A stretch of DNA of 64,000 nucleotides from the NCBI GenBank assembly GCA_938008415.1, contig CALLKI010000078.1, forward strand, positions 1 to 64,000, written 5' to 3'. The position numbers and the translations under genes are program-made. Positions 17,451-30,080 of this stretch are shown one piece after another (the stretch's first letter is position 1; the number at the start of each line of letters is the position of its first letter). The notes below the pieces were generated by a model. That model was given only the letters and a program-made list of their open reading frames with translations, did not search any database and had not been told where the DNA came from. The DNA comes from an uncultured Luteimonas sp. (GTDB lineage Bacteria; Pseudomonadota; Gammaproteobacteria; Xanthomonadales; Xanthomonadaceae).

Positions 17451-19985
17451 ATGACGCGTACATCCGCCCGACGCAGCACGCTCGCCCTTGCCCTGGCCAT
17501 GGCCCTCCCGGTCCCGGCCTGGGCCCAGACGGCCGGCATGGAACCGCCGGCAGCCCCGGCGGACGATTACCGCTTCACCGTGTCCGACATCCGCGTCGAC
17601 GGGTTGCAGAGGATCGGCGCCGGCACCGTGTTCACCTACCTGCCGATCGAGCGCGGCGACACCGTCGACCGCGCCCGCATCGGCGAGGCGATCCGCCGGC
17701 TGTACCAGACCGGGTTCTTCGAGGACATCCACGTCGCGCGCCAGGGCGACATCCTGGTCATCGTGGTCACCGAGCGACCGGCGATCAACAAGCTGGCCAT
17801 CACCGGCAACAAGGACATCAAGACCGAGGACCTGCTCAAGGGCCTGCGCGACATCGGCCTGGCCGAGGGCGAGACCTTCGACCGCCTGGCGCTGGACCGG
17901 GTCACCCAGGAGCTGGCCCGGCAGTACAACAACCGCGGCAAGTACAACGTGTCGATCACGCCGACCGTGTCGCGGCTGGACCGCAACCGCGTCGACGTCA
18001 CCATCGCCATCGAGGAAGGCAAGGCGGCCAAGATCCGCCACATCAACCTGATCGGCAACGACACCTTCGACCAGGAGGACATCACCGACTCGTGGGAGTC
18101 GGCCGAGACCAACTGGCTGAGCTGGTACCGCCGCGACGACCAGTACTCGAAGGAAAAGCTGTCCGGCGACCTCGAGAAGCTGCACAACTGGTACCTGGAC
18201 CGCGGCTACATCGACTTCAGCATCGACAGCACGCAGGTGTCGATCAGCCCCGACAAGCGCGACATGTACATCACCGCCGGCATCACCGAGGGCGAGGTGT
18301 ACAAGGTCTCGTCGGTCGAACTGACCGGCGACACCGTGCTGCCGAAGGAGGACATGGAGCGGCTGGTCCTGATCAAGCCGGACCAGGTGTTCTCGCGCGC
18401 CCTGCTCGAATACACCTCCGACTCGATCGTCGCCACGCTCAGCAACATCGGCTACGCCTTCGCCCAGGTGAACCCGATCCCCGAGGTCGACCGCGCCAAC
18501 CGCACGGTCTCGATCAGGCTGCACGTCGTCCCCGGGCCGCGGGTCAACGTGCGCCGCATCGTGTTCAAGGGCAACAACCGCACCTCCGACGAGGTCCTGC
18601 GCCGCGAGATGCGCCAGTTCGAGGGCGCGTGGTACTCGCAGGCCGCGATCGACCGCTCCAAGGTCCGCCTGCAGCGCCTGGGCTACTTCGAGTCGGGCAG
18701 CGTCAACATCGAGACCCAGCCGGTCCCGGGGAGCCACGACGAGGTCGACCTCGTCGTCAACGTCAAGGAGACCACCTCCGGCACCTTCATGTTCGGCCTC
18801 GGCTACTCGCAGCTGACCGGCATGACCACCTCCATCCAGCTGTCCCAGGCCAACTTCCTCGGCACCGGCAACCGCATCTCGATCGAGGCCCAGCGGAACG
18901 TGTACCTGCAACGCTACACGTTCTCGTACATGAACCCGTACTTCACCGACGAGGGCATGCAGCTGGGCTACAACATCTGGTGGCGCGAGTTCGACAACAG
19001 GGAGTTCAACACGGCCTCGTTCTCGACCACCAGCGCCGCGTTCCAGACCATCCTCGGCCTGCCGATCACCGAGACCGACACCGTGTCGGCCCTGTTCGGC
19101 ATCGACCGCAACCAGATCTACGCCTACCGCGGCTCCACCCCGGAGTCGATCGTCGACTACATCGACGCCTTCGGTTCGCGCACCTTCCACGCGTGGCGCG
19201 CCGAGCTGGCCTGGGCGCGCGACTCGCGCAACGACTTCCTGCAGCCCACCTACGGCACGTTCCAGCGCGTGTCGCTGGAGGTCACCCTGCCGGGCTCGAC
19301 CGCGGAGTACTACAAGCTCAACTACGAGTTCTCGAAGTACTGGCCGCTCAACCGCTACCTGGTGCTCAACACCCGCTTCGAGATCGGCTACGGCGACAGC
19401 TACGGCGATGACCTGACCAGGGTGATCTGCACGAGGCTCCCCGGCCAGCCCCTGCCGCCCCCGGGCACGCCCCCGGGCACTGCCGCCGACCAGGCACCCG
19501 TGGGCGGGGACAGCCCGTGCGCGCCGGGCAGCATCGCCTCGCGCACCCTCGTCGCCACCGGCCTGCCGTTCTTCGAGAACTTCTACGCCGGCGGCGCCCG
19601 CTCGGTGCGCGGTTTCCGCGACAACACGCTCGGCCCGCGCGAGGCCGCGCTCAACAGCACCTGGATGCAGCCGATCGGCGGCGCGCTCAAGACCGTCGGC
19701 TCGCTGGAGATGTTCTTCCCGCAGCTGATCAAGTCCCCGGCCGCGCGCCTGTCCGCCTTCGTCGACGTCGGCAACGTCTACAAGGACCTGGACGCGTTCG
19801 AGGCCAGCGACCTGCGCGCCTCGGCCGGCGTGGCGCTGATGTGGCGCGCCCCGGTCGGCCCGATCTCGATCAGCTACGCGATCCCGGTCCGGATGAAGCG
19901 CAGCATCTACAACGACGCCGGCCAGCTGCTGTTCCAGGGCGACGAGACGGAGCGGTTGCAGTTCACCTTCGGTGGCGCGTTCTGA
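17451..19985 (+). CDS. bamA: Outer-membrane protein assembly factor BamA
   Basis: Core of the BAM complex, which folds beta-barrel proteins into the outer membrane. The 844-residue product has a signal peptide (cleavage after AWA|QT, residue 25), five POTRA domains to about residue 440 (first: FTVSDIRVDGLQRIGAGTVF) and a 16-strand barrel. The conserved loop-6 segment ENFYAGGARSVRGF holds the VRGF lid motif, and the protein ends in FTFGGAF with the terminal Phe signal. Upstream of loop 6 (19412-19545) is a proline- and glycine-rich insertion with two cysteines, absent from E. coli BamA. skp, which normally follows bamA, is missing; lpxD comes next. Confidence 0.96.
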   Translation: MTRTSARRSTLALALAMALPVPAWAQTAGMEPPAAPADDYRFTVSDIRVDGLQRIGAGTVFTYLPIERGDTVDRARIGEAIRRLYQTGFFEDIHVARQGDILVIVVTERPAINKLAITGNKDIKTEDLLKGLRDIGLAEGETFDRLALDRVTQELARQYNNRGKYNVSITPTVSRLDRNRVDVTIAIEEGKAAKIRHINLIGNDTFDQEDITDSWESAETNWLSWYRRDDQYSKEKLSGDLEKLHNWYLDRGYIDFSIDSTQVSISPDKRDMYITAGITEGEVYKVSSVELTGDTVLPKEDMERLVLIKPDQVFSRALLEYTSDSIVATLSNIGYAFAQVNPIPEVDRANRTVSIRLHVVPGPRVNVRRIVFKGNNRTSDEVLRREMRQFEGAWYSQAAIDRSKVRLQRLGYFESGSVNIETQPVPGSHDEVDLVVNVKETTSGTFMFGLGYSQLTGMTTSIQLSQANFLGTGNRISIEAQRNVYLQRYTFSYMNPYFTDEGMQLGYNIWWREFDNREFNTASFSTTSAAFQTILGLPITETDTVSALFGIDRNQIYAYRGSTPESIVDYIDAFGSRTFHAWRAELAWARDSRNDFLQPTYGTFQRVSLEVTLPGSTAEYYKLNYEFSKYWPLNRYLVLNTRFEIGYGDSYGDDLTRVICTRLPGQPLPPPGTPPGTAADQAPVGGDSPCAPGSIASRTLVATGLPFFENFYAGGARSVRGFRDNTLGPREAALNSTWMQPIGGALKTVGSLEMFFPQLIKSPAARLSAFVDVGNVYKDLDAFEASDLRASAGVALMWRAPVGPISISYAIPVRMKRSIYNDAGQLLFQGDETERLQFTFGGAF

Positions 19986-20001
19986 CGACGCCGGGCTGGC
20001 C

Positions 20002-21051
20002 ATGCCGGACGAACAGAACATCCACACCGCATCCGGGCTCGCCGGCCGCTTCGGGCTGCAGTTGCGCGGCGACGGCGGGACCGTGGTCCGCGGCGTGGCC
20101 ACGCTCGCCAACGCCGGCCCCAGGGACCTCGCCTTCCTCGCCAACCCGCGCTACCGCGGCCAGCTCGCGGTCACGCGCGCCGGGGTGGTGGTCATGCGCG
20201 AGGCCGATGCCGAAGGCTTCCAGGGGACCGCGCTGATCGCGCGCGACCCTTACGCGGCCTACGCGAAGATCGCGGCGCTGTTCGAGAAGAAGCCCGTGCA
20301 CCCGCCGGGCATCCATCCCACCGCCTACATCCACCCGGACGCCCGGGTCGATCCCGCCGCCAGCATCGGCGCCTTCGTCAGCATCGGTCCCGGCAGCCGC
20401 GTCGGCGCGCGCTCGCGGATCGGCGACGGCTGCGTGATCGGCGAGGACTGCGCCGTCGGCGAGGACTGCGAACTGGTCGCCCGCGTCACCCTCGTGCGGC
20501 GGGTGCGCCTCGGCGACCGCGTGCTGGTTCACCCCGGCGCGGTGCTCGGCGCGGACGGCTTCGGCCTCGCCCTCGACCGTCCCGCCGAAGGCGAGCCGCA
20601 CTGGATCAAGGTGCCGCAGCTCGGCGGGGTCGTGGTCGGCGACGACTGCGAGATCGGTGCCAACACCACGATCGACCGCGGCGCGATCGACGACACCGTG
20701 CTCGAGCACGACGTGCGCCTCGACAACCAGATCCAGGTCGGGCACAACGTCCGCATCGGCGCGCACACGGCCATCGCCGGCTGCACCGCGATCGCCGGCA
20801 GCGCGCGGATCGGACGCTACTGCCTGATCGGCGGGGCCGTCGGCATCGTCGGCCACATCGAGATCTGCGACCGGGTGACGGTCACCGCGATGAGCCTGGT
20901 CACCGGCTCGATCCGGGAGCCGGGGGAGTATTCTTCCGGCACGCCGCTGATGGAAAATCGCGAATGGCGCAGGAACGCCGCCCGCTTCCGGCACCTGGAT
21001 GCCCTGGCGAGGAAGGTCGCCGCGCGAGACAAGAAGGAAGGAGAGGAATGA
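20002..21051 (+). CDS. lpxD: UDP-3-O-(3-hydroxyacyl)glucosamine N-acyltransferase
   Basis: Third step of lipid A synthesis: adds the N-linked hydroxyacyl chain. The 349-residue product has the N-terminal uridine-binding domain (VRGVATLANAGPRDLAFLANPRY). A long left-handed beta-helix follows with ADGFGLALD and the catalytic His in NQIQVGHNVRIGAHTAIAGC (His 248). A C-terminal helix ends in lysine/glutamate-rich text. The ATG at 20002 is preferred over a GTG inside bamA (19972), which would add ten non-conserved residues. The stop overlaps the fabZ ATG, and the lpxD-fabZ-lpxA-lpxB order is the standard one. Confidence 0.96.
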   Translation: MPDEQNIHTASGLAGRFGLQLRGDGGTVVRGVATLANAGPRDLAFLANPRYRGQLAVTRAGVVVMREADAEGFQGTALIARDPYAAYAKIAALFEKKPVHPPGIHPTAYIHPDARVDPAASIGAFVSIGPGSRVGARSRIGDGCVIGEDCAVGEDCELVARVTLVRRVRLGDRVLVHPGAVLGADGFGLALDRPAEGEPHWIKVPQLGGVVVGDDCEIGANTTIDRGAIDDTVLEHDVRLDNQIQVGHNVRIGAHTAIAGCTAIAGSARIGRYCLIGGAVGIVGHIEICDRVTVTAMSLVTGSIREPGEYSSGTPLMENREWRRNAARFRHLDALARKVAARDKKEGEE

Positions 21052-21503
21052 GCCAGGCACTGACCCTGCCGATCGGCATCGATGGCATCCGGGAGCTGCT
21101 CCCGCACCGCTACCCGTTCCTGCTGGTGGACCGGGTGGTCGAGTTCGAACCCGGCAAGCGCGTGCTGTGCATCAAGAACGTGACCGTCAACGAGCCGTTC
21201 TTCCAGGGGCACTTCCCCGACCACCCGGTGATGCCCGGCGTGCTGGTAATCGAGGCGCTGGCCCAGGCCGGCGGCATCCTCACCAACCTCACCCGCGGCG
21301 GCCGTGACATGGAGGCGACCTCCTACCTGGTGAAGGTGGACGGCGCCCGCTTCTCGTCCATGGTCGTGCCCGGCGACCGCCTCGAGCTGGAAGTCACGCT
21401 CACCCGCGTGATCCGCAACATGTCGATGTTCTCGGGCGTGGCCCGCGTGGACGGCCGCCAGGTCGCCTGCGCCGACATCGTCTGCGCCGAAGCCAGGAGC
21501 TGA
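21048..21503 (+). CDS. fabZ: 3-hydroxyacyl-ACP dehydratase FabZ
   Basis: Dehydrates 3-hydroxyacyl-ACP in fatty acid elongation and so competes with lipid A synthesis for the same precursor. A hot-dog fold protein of 151 residues with LLPHRYPFLLVDRV and the catalytic motif FQGHFPDHPVMPGVLVIEALAQ (His 55, Glu 69). The ATG follows a strong AAGGAAGGAGAGG ribosome-binding site inside the end of lpxD. Confidence 0.97.
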   Translation: MSQALTLPIGIDGIRELLPHRYPFLLVDRVVEFEPGKRVLCIKNVTVNEPFFQGHFPDHPVMPGVLVIEALAQAGGILTNLTRGGRDMEATSYLVKVDGARFSSMVVPGDRLELEVTLTRVIRNMSMFSGVARVDGRQVACADIVCAEARS

Positions 21504-21508
21504 CGACC

Positions 21509-22291
21509 ATGGCGCCGCAGATCCACCCCACCGCGGTCGTCGACCCGGGCGCGCGACTCGGCGAGGGCGTGAGGGTCGGCGCCTTCACCTGGATCGGCCC
21601 CGAGGTGGAGATCGGCGACGGCACCACGGTCGGCCCGCACTGCCTCATCGGCGGCCCGACCCGCATCGGCCGCGACAACCGCATCCACGGCCACGCCGCG
21701 ATCGGCGGCGACCCGCAGGACAAGAAGTACCAGGGTGAACGCGTCGAGCTGGAGATCGGCGACCGCAACGTGATCCGCGAGTTCGTCACCATCAACCGCG
21801 GCACCGGCACCGGCGGCGGCATCACCCGGATCGGCAGCGACAACTGGTTCCTCGCCTACACGCACGTCGCCCACGACTGCATCGTAGGCAACCACTGCGT
21901 GTTCTCGAACAACGCCACCCTCGCCGGCCACGTCGAGGTCGGCGACCACGTCATCCTCAGCGGCTTCGCCGGCGTGCACCAGTTCTGCCGGATCGGCAAC
22001 CACGCGTTCATCGGCATGGGCGCGCTCGTCAACGGCGACGTGCCTCCGTTCGTGATGGTCGCGCAGGATGGCTACGGCCGCCCGCGCGGGATCAACGCCG
22101 AGGGCCTGCGGCGCCGCGGCTTCGACGCGCAGCGCATGGCCGCGATCAAGCGCGCCTACCGCGCGCTCTACATGTCCGGGGCGAAACTCGAGGAAGCCCG
22201 GGCCCAGCTCGCCGAAATGGCGAAGGACAGCGCGGACGTCCGCCTGTTCCTCGAGTTCATCGAGCGCGGCGAACGGCCGCTGCTGCGGTGA
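21509..22291 (+). CDS. lpxA: UDP-N-acetylglucosamine acyltransferase
   Basis: First step of lipid A synthesis: O-acylation of UDP-GlcNAc with a hydroxyacyl-ACP. The 260-residue product is a beta-helix of hexapeptide repeats from its first residues (IHPTAVVDPGARLGEGVRVG). The catalytic His lies in THVAHDCIVGNHCVFSNN, and GGDPQDKKYQGERVELEIG and FVTINRGT are typical LpxA segments. The acyl-length ruler cannot be read with certainty. Starts five bases after fabZ; its end overlaps lpxB by four bases. Confidence 0.97.
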   Translation: MAPQIHPTAVVDPGARLGEGVRVGAFTWIGPEVEIGDGTTVGPHCLIGGPTRIGRDNRIHGHAAIGGDPQDKKYQGERVELEIGDRNVIREFVTINRGTGTGGGITRIGSDNWFLAYTHVAHDCIVGNHCVFSNNATLAGHVEVGDHVILSGFAGVHQFCRIGNHAFIGMGALVNGDVPPFVMVAQDGYGRPRGINAEGLRRRGFDAQRMAAIKRAYRALYMSGAKLEEARAQLAEMAKDSADVRLFLEFIERGERPLLR

Positions 22292-23451
22292 GCGGGGAGC
22301 GGGTCCGCATCGCCCTGTGCGCCGGCGAGGCGTCCGGCGACATCCTCGGCGCCGGCCTGGTCGAACGGCTGCGCGAACGCTTCCCGGACGCCGAATTCGC
22401 CGGCGTCGGCGGCGCCGGCATGCGCGCGGCCGGGTTGGAGGCCTGGCACGACGCCTCGGAACTGGCGGTGATGGGGTTGAGCGAGGTGCTGCGCCACCTG
22501 CCGCGCCTGCTCGCGCTGCGCGCCGGCCTGCGCAGGCGGCTGCTGGCGTGGAGGCCACACGCGTTCGTGGGCATCGACGCGCCCGACTTCAACCTCGGGC
22601 TCGAGCGCAGCCTGAAGCACGCCGGCATCCGCACCGTGCACTACGTCAGCCCCTCGGTCTGGGCCTGGCGCGAGGGCCGCGCGGCGAAGATCGGCCGCTG
22701 CGCCGACCGTGTGCTGTGCCTGTTCCCGATGGAGCCGGAGATCTACGCCCGCCACGGCGTGGACGCGCGCTTCGTCGGCCACCCGCTGGCCGACGCGATG
22801 CCGCTCGAACCGGACCGTGCCAGCGCGCGCGCCGGCTTCGGCCTGGACGGCCAGGCCCCGGTGCTGGCGCTGCTGCCCGGCTCGCGGCTGGGCGAGATCG
22901 AACGCCTGGGCGCCATCTTCCTCGAGGCCGCGGTGCAGGTCGCCGCGCGCGTGCCCGGGCTGCGCGTGCTGGTGCCCGCGGCGACGCCCGCCTGCCGCGA
23001 GGCGATCGCGGCGCGGCTGGCGGCCTCGCCCCTGCCGCCGGAGGCGTACCGCCTGCTCGACGGCAACGCGCGCGAGGCGATGATCGCGGCGGACGTGGTG
23101 CTGCTGGCCTCGGGCACGGCCGCGCTGGAGGCGATGCTGGCCAAGCGCCCGATGGTGGTCGGCTACCGGATCGCGCCCACCACCTACCGCATCGTGCGCA
23201 GCCTCGGCCTGCTCAAGGTGGACCGCTATTCACTGCCCAACATCCTGGCCGGCACCACGGTCGCGCCGGAACTGATGCAGGACGAGTGCACGCCGGAGAA
23301 CCTCGCCCGCGCCGTCCTGGGCTGGTTCGAGGATCCCGCGGCCGTGGCCGCGCTGGAGCCGGTGTACCGTGAGCTGCACCTGGCCCTGCGCCGCGACGCG
23401 TCCGCCAGCGCCGCGCAGGCCGTGGCCGAGCTGGTGGAAGGGGCGCGATGA
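22288..23451 (+). CDS. lpxB: Lipid-A-disaccharide synthase
   Basis: Glycosyltransferase (GT19) that joins lipid X and UDP-diacylglucosamine into the disaccharide core of lipid A at the inner membrane. The 387-residue product has the N-terminal CAGEASGDILGAGLVERL and the central FVGIDAPDFNLGLER and YVSPSVWAWREGR. LLPGSRLGEI and VLLASGTAALEAMLAKRPMVVGYR are the donor-site blocks. GTG start overlapping the lpxA stop; the end overlaps the rnhB ATG by four bases. Confidence 0.96.
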   Translation: MSGERVRIALCAGEASGDILGAGLVERLRERFPDAEFAGVGGAGMRAAGLEAWHDASELAVMGLSEVLRHLPRLLALRAGLRRRLLAWRPHAFVGIDAPDFNLGLERSLKHAGIRTVHYVSPSVWAWREGRAAKIGRCADRVLCLFPMEPEIYARHGVDARFVGHPLADAMPLEPDRASARAGFGLDGQAPVLALLPGSRLGEIERLGAIFLEAAVQVAARVPGLRVLVPAATPACREAIAARLAASPLPPEAYRLLDGNAREAMIAADVVLLASGTAALEAMLAKRPMVVGYRIAPTTYRIVRSLGLLKVDRYSLPNILAGTTVAPELMQDECTPENLARAVLGWFEDPAAVAALEPVYRELHLALRRDASASAAQAVAELVEGAR

Positions 23452-24041
23452 CGGAGCTGGTCGCCGGCGTGGACGAAGCGGGCCGCGGCCCCCTCGCGGG
23501 GCCGGTGGTGGTGGCCGCGGTGATCCTCGACCCGGCGCGGCCGATCGGGGGCCTGGACGATTCCAAGAAGCTGACGGAAAAACGCCGCGAGGCGCTGTTC
23601 CCGCTGATCATCGAACGCGCGCTGGCCTACCGCATCGAGTTCGTCGGGCGCGAGGAGATCGATGCGCTCAACATCCTGCAGGCCACCCTCGCGGGCATGG
23701 CCCGCGCCCTGCGCGCGCTCTCGCCAATGCCCCGCTTCGCGCGCATCGACGGCAACCGGCTGCCGCGCGACCTGCCCTGCCCGGCGGAAGCCGTGGTCGG
23801 CGGCGACGCGCTCGACCCGGCGATCATGGCCGCCTCGATCCTCGCCAAGGTCGCGCGCGACCGCGCCATGCTCGAGCTGCACGCCCGCTACCCGCAATAC
23901 GGCTTCGACCGGCACAAGGGCTACCCCTCGCCCGCGCACCTGGAAGCGCTGCGCCGCTTCGGCCCCTGCCCCGAGCACCGGCGCAGCTTCATGCCGGTAC
24001 GCGCGCAGCTGGCGCTGTTCGCGGACCCGGCCGGCGCCTGA
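23448..24041 (+). CDS. rnhB: Ribonuclease HII
   Basis: Cuts RNA in RNA-DNA hybrids and removes misincorporated ribonucleotides. The 197-residue product carries the catalytic acidic residues in VAGVDEAGRGPLAGPVVVAA (Asp, Glu) and in FARIDGNRLP. It also has the AASILAKVARDR and YGFDRHKGYPSPAHLEAL segments of the family. It follows lpxB and precedes dnaE, the conserved gammaproteobacterial order. Confidence 0.96.
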   Translation: MTELVAGVDEAGRGPLAGPVVVAAVILDPARPIGGLDDSKKLTEKRREALFPLIIERALAYRIEFVGREEIDALNILQATLAGMARALRALSPMPRFARIDGNRLPRDLPCPAEAVVGGDALDPAIMAASILAKVARDRAMLELHARYPQYGFDRHKGYPSPAHLEALRRFGPCPEHRRSFMPVRAQLALFADPAGA

Positions 24042-24126
24042 CCGGCGCCGCCGGCGGCGGGCTGTCAAGCCTTGTCCGCCCCCGGCTCCCGGCCTACCCT
24101 GAGCGCTGACTCGCCCGACCGCCGCG

Positions 24127-27660
<3,534 letters not shown>

Positions 27661-27708
27661 CCGCCCCCGACCGGACGCCCCGGTACGGTGCCCCCCGACC
27701 CGGCCCGG

Positions 27709-27714
27709 TAAACT
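27709..27714 (+). promoter_or_regulatory. Putative -10 element of accA
   Basis: TAAACT, 27 bases before the accA ATG, in an 81-base gap after dnaE. Four of six positions fit the consensus and no clear -35 is seen. The same hexamer occurs before xseB. Confidence 0.4.
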
Positions 27715-27741
27715 GTCCGCTTTCCGGCCAATGGCCCGACC

Positions 27742-28701
27742 ATGAACCCGAACTACCTCGACTTCGAACAGCCCATCGCCGACCTCGAGGCGAAGATCCA
27801 CGAGCTCCGCCAGGCCAGCCACGGCCCCGAGGTCGACATCGACGCGGAGGTGCGCGCGCTGCAGGACAAGCTGCGCAAGCGCACGGCGCACATCTTCCGC
27901 GACCTGACCCCCTGGCAGGTGTCGCAGCTGGCCCGCCACCCGCTGCGGCCGTACACCCTCGACTACATCAACGAGATCTGCGACGAGTTCGAGGAACTGG
28001 CCGGCGACCGCGCCTTCGCCGACGACCCCGCGATCGTCGGCGGGCCGGGCCGCATCGCCGGGCGCAGCGTGATGATCATCGGCCACCAGAAGGGCCGCGA
28101 CACCAAGTCGAAGGTGCGCCGCAACTTCGGCATGCCGCGCCCGGAGGGCTATCGCAAGGCGCTGCGGCTGATGAAGATGGCCGAGCGCTTCCGCCTGCCG
28201 CTGCTGACCTTCATCGACACGCCGGGCGCCTACCCGGGCATCGGTGCCGAGGAGCGCGGCCAGTCCGAGGCCATCGCCCGCAACCTGATGGAGATGGCCG
28301 GGCTGAAGACCCCGATCATCTGCACCGTGATCGGCGAGGGCGGCTCCGGCGGCGCGCTGGCCATCGGCGTCGGCGACCGCACGCTGATGCTCGAGTACAG
28401 CACCTACTCGGTGATCTCGCCCGAGGGCTGCGCCTCGATCCTGTGGAAGGACGCGAAGAAGGCCCGGGACGCCGCCGAGCAGCTCGGCCTGACCGCGCGC
28501 CGGCTGCTGGAGCTGGGACTGATCGACAAGGTGGTGCGCGAGCCGATCGGCGGCGCCCACCGCAACCCGCGCCAGATGGCCGTCCGGCTCAAGGCCGTGC
28601 TGCTCAACGAACTCGACGCGCTGGAAGCCGTGCCCCTGCCCGAGCTGCTGGAGCGCCGCTACCGCAGGCTGCGCAGCTACGGCGCCTACGAGGCGGCCTG
28701 A
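27742..28701 (+). CDS. accA: Acetyl-CoA carboxylase carboxyltransferase alpha subunit
   Basis: With AccD forms the carboxyltransferase that makes malonyl-CoA, the first step of fatty acid synthesis. The 319-residue product begins NPNYLDFEQPIADLEAKIHEL and carries the crotonase-like core with LLTFIDTPGAYPGIGAEERGQ and VIGEGGSGGALAIGVGD, the oxyanion glycines of the active site. It also has STYSVISPEGCASILWKD. Length is the same as E. coli AccA. Directly downstream of dnaE as in E. coli. Confidence 0.98.
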   Translation: MNPNYLDFEQPIADLEAKIHELRQASHGPEVDIDAEVRALQDKLRKRTAHIFRDLTPWQVSQLARHPLRPYTLDYINEICDEFEELAGDRAFADDPAIVGGPGRIAGRSVMIIGHQKGRDTKSKVRRNFGMPRPEGYRKALRLMKMAERFRLPLLTFIDTPGAYPGIGAEERGQSEAIARNLMEMAGLKTPIICTVIGEGGSGGALAIGVGDRTLMLEYSTYSVISPEGCASILWKDAKKARDAAEQLGLTARRLLELGLIDKVVREPIGGAHRNPRQMAVRLKAVLLNELDALEAVPLPELLERRYRRLRSYGAYEAA

Positions 28702-28716
28702 GCCGCGGGCGCGGCC

Positions 28717-30039
28717 ATGCAGTCCCCGGCCGGCATCCCCGATGAGGACGGCCCGGCGATCACGCTGGCCACGCCCCCGGGCGACGGCCCCTTGCTCGTG
28801 GGCTACAGCGGCGGGCTCGATTCCACCGTGCTGCTGCACCTGGTCGCGGCCGACCCGGGGCTGCGCGCGCGCGGGCTGCGCGCGATCCACGTCCACCACG
28901 GCCTGCACCCGGATGCCGACGGCTGGGCGCTGCACAGCCGCCGCGAATGCGACGCGCTCGGAATCCCGCTGGACGTGGTCCGCGTCGAGGTGCCACGCGG
29001 CCGCGGCGACGGCCTCGAGGCGGCGGCGCGCGAGGCGCGCCATGCCGCGTTCGCGCGTGTCCTGCCCGATGACGGGATCCTGGCGCTGGCGCACCACCTC
29101 GACGACCAGGCCGAGACCTTCCTGCTGCGCGCCCTGCGCGCCTCCGGCGACGGCCTCGGCGCGATGGCGCCGTGGCGCCGGTTCGGCCGCGGCTTCCTGT
29201 GGCGCCCCCTGCTCGGGGTGCCGCGAGAACGCCTGCTCGCCTGGGCGCGGGCGCGGGGGCTGCGCTGGATCGAGGATCCGGCCAATGCCGAGCTGGCCCA
29301 CGACCGCAACTTCCTGCGCCACCGGGTGATGCCCCTGCTGCACGAACGCTGGCCGCACGCGGCCGTCTCGCTCGCGCGCAGCGCCGGCCTGCAACGCGAG
29401 GCCTCCGCCCTGCTCGACGACGGCGACGCCATGGCGCTCGCCATGGTGCGCGGCGTCGATCCGGCCTGCCTCGACGCCGGGAAACTGGCCGCGTTGCCGG
29501 CGATGCGCCGTGCGCGCGTGCTGCGGCGCTGGATCGCCGGCCGCGGCCTGCCGCCGCTGCCGGCCGGTGGCGTGGCCCGCATCGAACGCGACCTGCTGGG
29601 CGAAGCCGGCGGCCACGCACCGGAATACGCCTGGGCCGACGCGGTGGTCCGCCGCTGGCGCGGCCTGCTCTGGGCCGGGTACCGCCAGCCGCCGTTGCCG
29701 CCCGGCTTTCACGCCATCTGGGACGGGCAGGCGCCCCTGGAACTGCCGACCGGGGACCGGCTCGCCTTCATGCCGCAGCCCGCGCAGGCGGGCGGCCCGT
29801 GGACCGTGCATGCCCGCCGGGGCGGCGAGCGGATCGTCCTGCCCGGCCGCCGCCACAGCCACGCGCTCAAGCACGTGCTGCAGGACCTGGGCGTGCCGCC
29901 CTGGGTGCGCGCGCGGATGCCACTGCTGTCCTTTGCCGACGGCAGCCTCGCCGCCGCCGGCGACCTCGTCTTCTCTGCGGCGTTCGATGCCTGGTTGCGC
30001 ACGGCCGGATGCCGGCTGTCGTGGACTCCGGCACCGTAG
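28717..30039 (+). CDS. tilS: tRNA(Ile)-lysidine synthase
   Basis: Converts the wobble C34 of tRNA-Ile2 to lysidine, so that the CAU anticodon reads AUA. The 440-residue product has the PP-loop ATP site YSGGLDSTVLLHL (residues 30-42), HVHHGLHPDADGWA, and LALAHHLDDQAETFLLRALR typical of the family. TilS-specific C-terminal substrate-binding domains follow (ending in the RRHSHALKHVLQDLGVPPWVRARMP segment). Starts 15 bases after accA and is probably cotranscribed. Confidence 0.95.
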   Translation: MQSPAGIPDEDGPAITLATPPGDGPLLVGYSGGLDSTVLLHLVAADPGLRARGLRAIHVHHGLHPDADGWALHSRRECDALGIPLDVVRVEVPRGRGDGLEAAAREARHAAFARVLPDDGILALAHHLDDQAETFLLRALRASGDGLGAMAPWRRFGRGFLWRPLLGVPRERLLAWARARGLRWIEDPANAELAHDRNFLRHRVMPLLHERWPHAAVSLARSAGLQREASALLDDGDAMALAMVRGVDPACLDAGKLAALPAMRRARVLRRWIAGRGLPPLPAGGVARIERDLLGEAGGHAPEYAWADAVVRRWRGLLWAGYRQPPLPPGFHAIWDGQAPLELPTGDRLAFMPQPAQAGGPWTVHARRGGERIVLPGRRHSHALKHVLQDLGVPPWVRARMPLLSFADGSLAAAGDLVFSAAFDAWLRTAGCRLSWTPAP

Positions 30040-30068
30040 GCAGGCACCTTTCGCGCCAGCCGCTGGCG

Positions 30069-30074
30069 TAAACT
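30069..30074 (+). promoter_or_regulatory. Putative -10 element of xseB (leaderless layout)
   Basis: TAAACT followed by exactly six bases (GCGCGC) and the xseB ATG, which has no Shine-Dalgarno sequence. Transcription would begin at the start codon. The -35 region is weak. Confidence 0.5.
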
Positions 30075-30080
30075 GCGCGC

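Noticed and set aside
24032..24052. Hairpin CGGCGCC/GGCGCCG across the rnhB stop as a terminator
   Set aside because: Only seven pairs, overlaps coding sequence and has no T-run; such GC palindromes are common here by chance.
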